From contig JAFZWC010000060.1 of assembly GCA_017617475.1 (NCBI GenBank), positions 1 to 5,890 on the forward strand: a stretch of DNA of 5,890 nucleotides, written 5' to 3'. The position numbers and the translations under genes are program-made. The notes under the pieces are model-generated. The model was not told the DNA's origin, did no database searches, and saw only the letters and a program-made list of their open reading frames with translations. Origin of the DNA: Bacteroidales bacterium (GTDB lineage Bacteria; Bacteroidota; Bacteroidia; Bacteroidales; UBA932). Positions 1 to 5,201 of the stretch are shown here, one piece after another (the first letter of the stretch is position 1; every line of letters starts with the position of its first letter).

Positions 1-20
1 CACCCCCGGACAAGGGCAGG

Positions 21-99
21 GGGAGGGGCCCGCAGATTTTTGGATTTTTCGGAGGGAGCTTGCTTCCGGAGAAAAGTCCAAAAAGCTGTGGGAGGGGCC
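21..99 (+). repeat. Exact 10-bp direct repeat GGGAGGGGCC flanking the hairpin
   Basis: GGGAGGGGCC occurs at 21-30 and again at 90-99, 69 bases apart. Each copy runs into an arm of the hairpin (29-30 and 90-92 also belong to the stem), so the pair does not look like a clean target-site duplication made by insertion. The CCCCTCCC tract at 142-149 is the exact reverse complement of the first eight bases of either copy, which would allow alternative pairings. Confidence 0.65.
29..92 (+). repeat. Long near-perfect inverted repeat (22-bp stem with inner CTTG hairpin)
   Basis: Bases 29-50 pair with 71-92 by 19 Watson-Crick pairs, two G-T wobbles (32 with 89, 45 with 76) and one A-G mismatch (36 with 85). 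Inside, 54-58 pair with 63-67 around a CTTG tetraloop, with GGA facing GGA (51-53 and 68-70) as a symmetric internal loop that could form G-A pairs. The wobbles are G-T on the plus strand and become A-C on the minus strand, so a plus-strand RNA would fold better. No protein frame explains this. I do not recognise the element; candidates are an intergenic palindromic repeat, a small structured RNA, or the 3' end of a plus-strand transcript entering from the left. Confidence 0.75.
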
Positions 100-124
100 G
101 GAGTGGAGCGAAGCGGAACGGAGT

Positions 125-154
125 CCCCCCGGCACCCTACACCCCTCCCTCCCC
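125..154 (-). other. G-quadruplex motif downstream of relA
   Basis: On the minus strand, reading 154 to 125, five G-runs of 4, 3, 4, 3 and 6 bases are separated by loops of 1, 1, 4 and 4 bases. This satisfies the usual rule of four runs of at least three G with loops of up to seven, with one spare run. It would lie just past the terminator-like hairpin in any read-through RNA from the relA run, or act in single-stranded DNA. The motif is seen directly; any function is inference, and the tract may simply be part of the adjoining repeat element. Confidence 0.6.
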
Positions 155-156
155 AA

Positions 157-188
157 AAGAAGGCAACTCACTTTTGAGTAACCTCCTT
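157..188 (-). terminator. Terminator-like hairpin directly after the relA stop codon
   Basis: On the minus strand, bases 188-176 pair with 169-157 around a six-base AAAAGT loop. The stem has 13 positions: ten Watson-Crick pairs, two G-T wobbles and one T-T mismatch. It begins at the first base after the TAA. The U-rich part is short and partly inside the 3' arm (TCTTTT at 160-155) and is then followed by GGGG, so this is weaker than a textbook intrinsic terminator. On the plus strand the same hairpin ends in four T (187-190), so it might act in both directions. The position at the end of the gene run supports the call. Confidence 0.45.
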
Positions 189-2291
189 TTAAGAGCGGGT
201 AACTTTGACCACGTGTTTGAGGGTACGGAGTTGGGAGACTACTTTGTCCAGTTCCAGATTGGAGGGGACAGAGAGTTTCATGGTGATTTCGAAGGTGCCG
301 TTGCGGGAGTTTTCATTGACGTTGAAACTCCGGATGGAGGCCTTGAATTGGTTCACCACTTCCATGATGCGGTTCAGCAGGCCGCTTTCCTGGTCGGCCA
401 CTATCCTTAATTCTACCTGGAAGGAACCGGACGAAGGGGAATCGGCCCAGCGGACCTTCTGGATGCGGTAAGGATACATTTCCAGCAGGCGGGCGGCGTT
501 GGGACAGGTGATGCGGTGAATCTTGATGCCGGCCTCGCGGGTCACGAAGCCGAAGACATCGTCTCCGAATACCGGATTGCAGCACTTGGACATCTTGTAC
601 TCTATGCCCTTCACATTCTTGGCATTGAGCACCAGGATATCGTCCTTGGATTCGTAGTGCCGGGCGGCTTTGGCCGATGCCTGGACGGCCTCGGCGGCCT
701 CTACGGAAGCGGCGTGACGCTCGGCCTCGGAGAGGATAAAGTCCTTGATGACATTTACATCCAGGTCGCCGTCGCCTATGGCGGCATAGAAGCCCGTCAG
801 AGAGGGATAATTGTTCTTCTTGCGGAACTCGGAGCACATCTCGTCCGGGAACTCCAGCTTCCAGTTCTTGAGACGGCGGTCCAGGAGTTCACGGCCATCC
901 ACGGCGCGGGACTGTTCCTGCACCTGGAGAGCCTGCTTCACCTTGGAACGGGCCTTGGGCGACACCACCCACCCCATCCAGTCCTGATTGGGACGCTGGT
1001 TCTTGGACGTAAGAATCTCCACCACGTCACCGGTGGCCAGCTTTTCGCGGATGCTCACCGCCTTGCCGTTCACTCTGGCGCCTACGCAGTGGGAGCCTAT
1101 ATTGGTGTGGATGCCGAATGCAAAGTCCAGCACCGTGGAACCCGCCATCAGGATGCGCAGTTCGCCGGTAGGGGTAAACACGAAGATTTCCTTGGAAGGC
1201 GGCTGCGGGAGGTCCTCGGTATTCTCGTCCGGGTGCTCCAGGGCATACCGCACGGAGGTAAGCCAGCGGGACAGCGTCTCTTCCCGCTTGATGCCCTTGT
1301 AAGACCAGTGGCTGGCGAAGCCGTTCTCCGCAATATCATCCATTCGTTTGGTGCGGATCTGCACCTCCACGTAAGCTCCTTCGCGGTTCTTGACCGTGAT
1401 GTGCAGGCTTTCGTAACCGTTGGGCTTGGGGTTGGTGACCCAGTCCCTCAAACGTTTGGTATCGGCCTCGTATTCTTCCGTCACGAAGGAATACACCCGC
1501 CAGCAGAGGTCCTTCTCCAGTTTGTGGTCTTCGCCGTCGCAATCTATGATGAAGCGGATGGCGAACACGTCATACACGCCCTCAAAAGGCACTTTCTGCT
1601 TCACCATCTTCTGCCAGATAGAATAGGCGGCCTTGGTGCGGATCTTCAGCTTATACTGTATTCCATCGGCGTCCAGCTTGGATTTGAGCGGCTCGATGAA
1701 TTCTGCCATGAGCTTCTCGCGATCCTTCTCCCCCGCCTTCAGTTTGTTGGTGATGAGGCGGTACTGCTCGGGTTCAGAGTATTTCAGGTAGATATCCTCC
1801 ATCTCCCGCTTCATGTTGTACAGGCCCAGCTGGTGTGCCAGCGGAATGTACAGCAGGAGGGTTTCCAGGATCTTCTGGTCGCGGCCGCTCTTGGGGAAGA
1901 TCTTGAGGCTTCGCATCACCTCAAGGCGGTCGGCCAGCTTAAGCACGGTTACGCGCGGGTCCCGGGAATACTGGATAATGAGCTTCTTGTAGTTCTCGGC
2001 CTCCAGGCGCGTGTCCTTGGGCTTGATGGTGGAAATCTTGTTCAGGCCTTCCACCAGCGTGCAGATGGCTTCTCCCCAATCGGCCTCCTTCACTTCCATG
2101 CCGGCCATGCGGCTGGCTTCATGAAGGTACACGGCGGCTATGCACTCCTCGGGAAGGCCAATCTCGTCGGCCACTATCTTTGCCACGGCATCCGGATGGC
2201 CGATGAAGGGCGTCCCGTCGTGGCGGGTCATGTCCTTCAACGCCTCGGCCGCTGCGGCACGGGCCTTGTCTATGAGCGGGGTGGTCATCAT
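189..2291 (-). CDS. relA: RelA/SpoT-family (p)ppGpp synthetase with degenerate hydrolase domain
   Basis: This long stringent-response enzyme transfers pyrophosphate from ATP to GDP or GTP, probably while bound to stalled ribosomes. Of 700 residues, about 20-150 are an HD-type domain. H32, H57 and D121 remain, but HDxxED reads HEASRM (57-62) and LADRLHNMR reads LADRLEVMR (119-127), so residues needed for (p)ppGpp hydrolysis are lost. The synthetase domain (about 210-330) looks intact: RTKAAYSIWQKM (218-229), D241, RLRD (280-283), NPKPNGYESLH (287-297) and E309 in VEVQIRT. Then come TGS (368-430, with H395 in GIHTNIG), a helical stretch, the zinc-finger region (C570, C571, H592, C596) and a C-terminal ACT domain (about 625-698). 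The start shares ATGA with the mltG stop; a second ATG follows directly, so either methionine may be used. The symbol reflects a predicted synthetase-only role; by domain order alone it could be labelled rel or spoT. Confidence 0.93.
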   Translation of the reverse strand: MMTTPLIDKARAAAAEALKDMTRHDGTPFIGHPDAVAKIVADEIGLPEECIAAVYLHEASRMAGMEVKEADWGEAICTLVEGLNKISTIKPKDTRLEAENYKKLIIQYSRDPRVTVLKLADRLEVMRSLKIFPKSGRDQKILETLLLYIPLAHQLGLYNMKREMEDIYLKYSEPEQYRLITNKLKAGEKDREKLMAEFIEPLKSKLDADGIQYKLKIRTKAAYSIWQKMVKQKVPFEGVYDVFAIRFIIDCDGEDHKLEKDLCWRVYSFVTEEYEADTKRLRDWVTNPKPNGYESLHITVKNREGAYVEVQIRTKRMDDIAENGFASHWSYKGIKREETLSRWLTSVRYALEHPDENTEDLPQPPSKEIFVFTPTGELRILMAGSTVLDFAFGIHTNIGSHCVGARVNGKAVSIREKLATGDVVEILTSKNQRPNQDWMGWVVSPKARSKVKQALQVQEQSRAVDGRELLDRRLKNWKLEFPDEMCSEFRKKNNYPSLTGFYAAIGDGDLDVNVIKDFILSEAERHAASVEAAEAVQASAKAARHYESKDDILVLNAKNVKGIEYKMSKCCNPVFGDDVFGFVTREAGIKIHRITCPNAARLLEMYPYRIQKVRWADSPSSGSFQVELRIVADQESGLLNRIMEVVNQFKASIRSFNVNENSRNGTFEITMKLSVPSNLELDKVVSQLRTLKHVVKVTRS

Positions 2292-3310
2292 TTTTGGGCG
2301 CGTTGACGTTCGGTGAGGGCACGCTGGAAAGCCCGGGCATTCTGCAAATGCTCGGTGTACGAAACCGCAAAGCGGTGGCTTCCGTTGAAGGAAGGGTCGG
2401 CGCAGAAATAGATATAGTCGTGCTTATCGGGGTTCAGCACCGCTTCCAGGCAGCTCTTGGGCGGACAGGATATGGGGCCCGGAGGCAGCCCGTAATGCAG
2501 GTAGGTATTGTACGGGGAATCCACCTCCAGCATCCAGCGCAGGATGCGGCGGGGCTCGTAGTCAAAGCAGTAGGCTATGGTAGGGTCGGCCTGAAGCTTC
2601 ATGCCCATGTGCAGGCGGTTCAGGTATACGCAGGCTATGGTGGGCTGCTCCGGCACATAATGGGTTTCGCCGTCCACTATGGAAGCCAGGGTGGACGCCT
2701 CCTCGGGCGTAAGGCCCTGCTTGGCGGCGGCGGCCACGCGTTCCGCTGTCCACCAGGCGTCGCGCTCCTTGAACAGGCGGGCAAAAATCTCCTTCACCGG
2801 CGCGGTCCAGAGCATCTGGTAGGAATCCGGAAGAATGCGGGTGAAAAGGAGGGCGGGGTCCAGGCCGATGGAATCGGCACAATAAGCAAAGGACGCCACG
2901 GCGGCCGAATCCACCATCATCTGGGCGCCAATCTTGCGGGCCAGGACGCCCGGGGTGCGGATGGCACCGGAAAGGGTCAGGTTCACGGGCGTCTGCCAGC
3001 CCAGATGCAGCATGCGGGCTACGTAGATGCTGGCACAGGAAGAATCGATGCGGTAATGACCCGGCTTGAGGGTATGCACATCCTTGAGCACCCGCTTCAG
3101 GCTGGCTTCGCTTTTCACCAGGCCGCTGGCCAGGATGCTTTCGCACACACCATCCGTCTCCATGCCGGGATACACGTAGAGGTCTATCTCCCCGGTGAAG
3201 TTGGGCACCTTGCGGTCGTAGTACATCCGGTAGGCCTGAGCGCCACCCACTACAGCCACGGCGACGCACAATCCCACCAACAATCTTATTAATACTTTCT
3301 TTGCCCGCAT
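2288..3310 (-). CDS. mltG: Endolytic murein transglycosylase MltG (YceG family)
   Basis: MltG is an inner-membrane lytic transglycosylase that cuts nascent glycan strands between MurNAc and GlcNAc and is thought to end their polymerisation. The 340 residues equal the length of the E. coli protein. Residues 5-27 form one N-terminal membrane anchor after a basic MRAKK, leaving the rest periplasmic. Residues 41-88 resemble the LysM-like subdomain of the family. The catalytic domain shows PDSY (161-164), ASIVDGET (209-216), YLNRLHMGMKLQADPTIAY (229-247), SPYNTY (265-270), GLPPGPI (274-280) and H312 near the end. E215 aligns with the catalytic E218 of E. coli; the preceding conserved glutamate is aspartate here (D213). 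The start ATG is 3 bases after the stop of the glucosaminidase gene, and its TGA overlaps the relA start as ATGA. All core motifs are present, so activity is expected. Confidence 0.95.
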   Translation of the reverse strand: MRAKKVLIRLLVGLCVAVAVVGGAQAYRMYYDRKVPNFTGEIDLYVYPGMETDGVCESILASGLVKSEASLKRVLKDVHTLKPGHYRIDSSCASIYVARMLHLGWQTPVNLTLSGAIRTPGVLARKIGAQMMVDSAAVASFAYCADSIGLDPALLFTRILPDSYQMLWTAPVKEIFARLFKERDAWWTAERVAAAAKQGLTPEEASTLASIVDGETHYVPEQPTIACVYLNRLHMGMKLQADPTIAYCFDYEPRRILRWMLEVDSPYNTYLHYGLPPGPISCPPKSCLEAVLNPDKHDYIYFCADPSFNGSHRFAVSYTEHLQNARAFQRALTERQRAQK

Positions 3311-3313
3311 ACC

Positions 3314-4252
3314 TTATCGCAGTTTAAGTTCGTCGCCTTCCCGGAGCACGGGGGCCTTCTTGAGGCCGTTCAGTTTGAGGATGGACTTCTCCTTCACGGC
3401 AAAGCGCTGGCAGATGGCGTGGAAGTCTTCCCCGTCTTCTTCTACGATATACTTGTCCAGACCGGCCTGCGTGTGGTTTTTCTTGAAGGAAAGATAAACC
3501 ACCGTACCGGGCAGGAGCGTCTGGTCCTTCTTCAAATCGTTGAAACTGAGTATCTCCTTGTGGAAGAGATGGTAGTACTTTGCAAGTGATTTGTAGGTTT
3601 CCCCTTCCAGCGCATACACGAAGGGAACGCCGTTGATGGAATAGAGTTCGCGCGTGAGCGGGAAATTGAACACTTCGTCGGCCATGGCCAGCACGGGAGC
3701 CTCAATCTTGTGCGGCGGCAGGGGCACCACGGTTTCTTCGGCCTTTTCCAGAACATCGTAGCGGGCCAGGTCGTAATCCTCTATATACTTGATGAGCTTG
3801 GCGGGATAACCCGGATCCGTGGCATAACCGGCTTTCTTGAGCCCGTACGCCCAGCCCTTGTAGTCCGTGCGCTCCAGGTCAAAGAGGAATTTGTAGCGGT
3901 CCCGGTAGCGGAGAAAGTCCGAGTGGTCCTTGTAACTGTCTTCCACGCTCTTGTACACGCGGAAGCACTCGTTGGGGGCGTCGTCGTCCACGCGCATGGT
4001 CTTCCCTTCCCAGCCCTTGTGGCATTTGATGCCGAAGTGGTTGTTGCCCTCCGTGGCCAGCTTGGACATACCATTGCCGGACTCCAGCATGCCCTGCGCC
4101 AGGGTAATGCTGGCCGGCACGCCGCTGCGGATCATTTCCCGCACGGCCATATCGGCATACTTCTTTACATACCGCTCCTGGGGCGTGTCATCCTTGGCCA
4201 CCAGGCCCGCGACGGCCAGCAGCCAGCAAAGTGCTATGAGGATTTTCTTCAT
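3314..4252 (-). CDS. Secreted GH73-type glucosaminidase with two C-terminal LysM-like domains
   Basis: This is a predicted peptidoglycan hydrolase that cleaves the GlcNAc-MurNAc bond of glycan strands. In its 312 residues, 1-19 form a signal peptide (MKK, hydrophobic core, likely cut after LVA), pointing to export to the periplasm. Residues 24-165 are the glucosaminidase domain: ITLAQGMLESGNG places the probable catalytic glutamate at E57, followed by NNHFGIKCH, the FRVYKSVEDSYKDHSDFL segment and the closing YATDPGYPAKLIKYI. A linker with several prolines and alanines leads to two LysM-like repeats, about 207-253 and 267-311, expected to bind peptidoglycan. It starts 22 bases after rnz and ends 3 bases before mltG, so it is probably co-transcribed with another wall enzyme. 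It resembles FlgJ C-terminal and mannosyl-glycoprotein endo-beta-N-acetylglucosaminidase families; no flagellar genes are nearby, and a general wall-remodelling or daughter-cell separation role is inferred. The LysM calls are less certain than the catalytic domain. Confidence 0.88.
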   Translation of the reverse strand: MKKILIALCWLLAVAGLVAKDDTPQERYVKKYADMAVREMIRSGVPASITLAQGMLESGNGMSKLATEGNNHFGIKCHKGWEGKTMRVDDDAPNECFRVYKSVEDSYKDHSDFLRYRDRYKFLFDLERTDYKGWAYGLKKAGYATDPGYPAKLIKYIEDYDLARYDVLEKAEETVVPLPPHKIEAPVLAMADEVFNFPLTRELYSINGVPFVYALEGETYKSLAKYYHLFHKEILSFNDLKKDQTLLPGTVVYLSFKKNHTQAGLDKYIVEEDGEDFHAICQRFAVKEKSILKLNGLKKAPVLREGDELKLR

Positions 4253-4274
4253 AGCGCTAATTTACGAAAAACTT

Positions 4275-5201
4275 TTAAATATCGAAGGAATCCCCGTCGG
4301 ATGTGGCGTAAGTTTCGGGGAAAAGCGAGCGGCATTCGGCCTGATACTGAGACACTTCGCTGCTGCGGGAAGAATAGTGGCCGATGAGCAGTTTCTCCAC
4401 CCCGGCTTCTTTGGCCACAGCGGCTGCCTGGAGGGTGGTGGAATGGTGGCGCTGGGCACCCTGGTCTTCAAACTCCTGAAGATAAGTGGTCTCGTGATAG
4501 AGAACCGTGGTTCCCTTGAGCCACTGAGCCTCTTCGGGGAAAGGCGCGGTGTCGGAGCAATACGCATAGCTCCGGGGAACGAAGGGCTTGTACGCAGCCT
4601 TGGCGGCAGGGATTACGCTGCCATCGGCCCTCACCACATCCTCTCCGCGCTTGAGGGTGCCGATTTCCGTGAGCGTGAGCCCGTATTCCTCTATGGCTTC
4701 CTTATATACATTAAAGGGAGGTTCCTTTTCCTCGAAGCGGAAGCCGAAGGTTTCAATTCCGTGGTTCAGCGGGAAGGCCTGAACCCGGATGCTCTTGGTC
4801 TCCAGCACGGTCTCGGGCTCTTTCATCTTGAGCGGAGTGAAGCGGATTTCGTAGCCGATACCATCTCCGTAATAGCTCAGAAAGAACTTGAGCATGGGAC
4901 CGAAGGCCGGAGGCGCAAAGATATTGAGCGGCGTCTGGCGTCCCTTCATGCCCAGCGTACTGAGCAGGCCGAAGAAACCGAACACGTGGTCTCCGTGGAT
5001 GTGGGAGATAAAGAGGGTGTCCAGTTTCATCATGGGGATGTGGTGCTCCACCATGCTGTACTGGACGCCTTCGCCGCAGTCAATAAGGAACAAGCGCCCG
5101 TGCACTTGCAGTGCCTGGGCGCTTTGGTTCCGGCCCCTTACGGGCATGGCCGATGCCGTGCCCAGTAAGGTGACCTTAAAAGTATTTGGGTTATTACTCA
5201 C
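4275..5201 (-). CDS. rnz: Ribonuclease Z (tRNase Z, short form)
   Basis: This zinc-dependent endonuclease of the metallo-beta-lactamase fold cuts the 3' trailer from tRNA precursors in the cytoplasm. The 308 residues match the short bacterial form. Visible motifs: N-terminal strand FKVTLLGTASAMP (8-20), PxxxRN (20-25), the metal-binding SHIHGDH (66-72, giving H67, H69, D71, H72), H147 in NHG, D217 in YCSDT, H253 in the HST motif and H275 in GHYSSR, so the expected metal and catalytic set is complete. The start is a GTG at 5201-5199: no ATG lies between the upstream in-frame TGA (5222-5220) and M19, which is already inside a conserved motif. The start sits within the last codons of rpsA (8-base overlap), suggesting translational coupling. 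The central insert (about 160-185) has LKRGE but not the GP pair found in the arm region of many homologues. Hydrolase relatives such as arylsulfatase-like proteins are less likely given the HST and SSR motifs. Confidence 0.94.
   Translation of the reverse strand: MSNNPNTFKVTLLGTASAMPVRGRNQSAQALQVHGRLFLIDCGEGVQYSMVEHHIPMMKLDTLFISHIHGDHVFGFFGLLSTLGMKGRQTPLNIFAPPAFGPMLKFFLSYYGDGIGYEIRFTPLKMKEPETVLETKSIRVQAFPLNHGIETFGFRFEEKEPPFNVYKEAIEEYGLTLTEIGTLKRGEDVVRADGSVIPAAKAAYKPFVPRSYAYCSDTAPFPEEAQWLKGTTVLYHETTYLQEFEDQGAQRHHSTTLQAAAVAKEAGVEKLLIGHYSSRSSEVSQYQAECRSLFPETYATSDGDSFDI

Noticed and set aside
21..99. The GGGAGGGGCC direct repeats as target-site duplications of an inserted mobile element.
   Set aside because: Each copy overlaps the arms of the inverted repeat instead of lying outside them, and the segment has no transposase or room for one. 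A short non-autonomous element cannot be excluded.
60..410. A 116-codon plus-strand frame starting in the intergenic repeat.
   Set aside because: Its first part lies in the inverted repeat and G/C-rich tracts and the rest is antisense to the relA ACT region; no domain or credible start signal.
516..2306. A 596-codon open frame on the plus strand antisense to relA, with similar long plus-strand frames opposite mltG and rnz.
   Set aside because: They mirror genes with full family motifs on the minus strand; GC-rich codon use leaves few antisense stops. The translations show no recognisable domain.
4226..4252. A lipoprotein signal in the glucosaminidase (cysteine at residue 9).
   Set aside because: The residue before the cysteine is leucine and the cysteine sits in the middle of the hydrophobic core, so it does not fit a lipobox.
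4257..4264. TAAATTAG as a Bacteroides-type -7 promoter element for the glucosaminidase gene.
   Set aside because: One mismatch, no TTTG at the expected -33 distance, and the start site would fall on or beside the ATG. Reported only as a low-interest observation, not as a feature.
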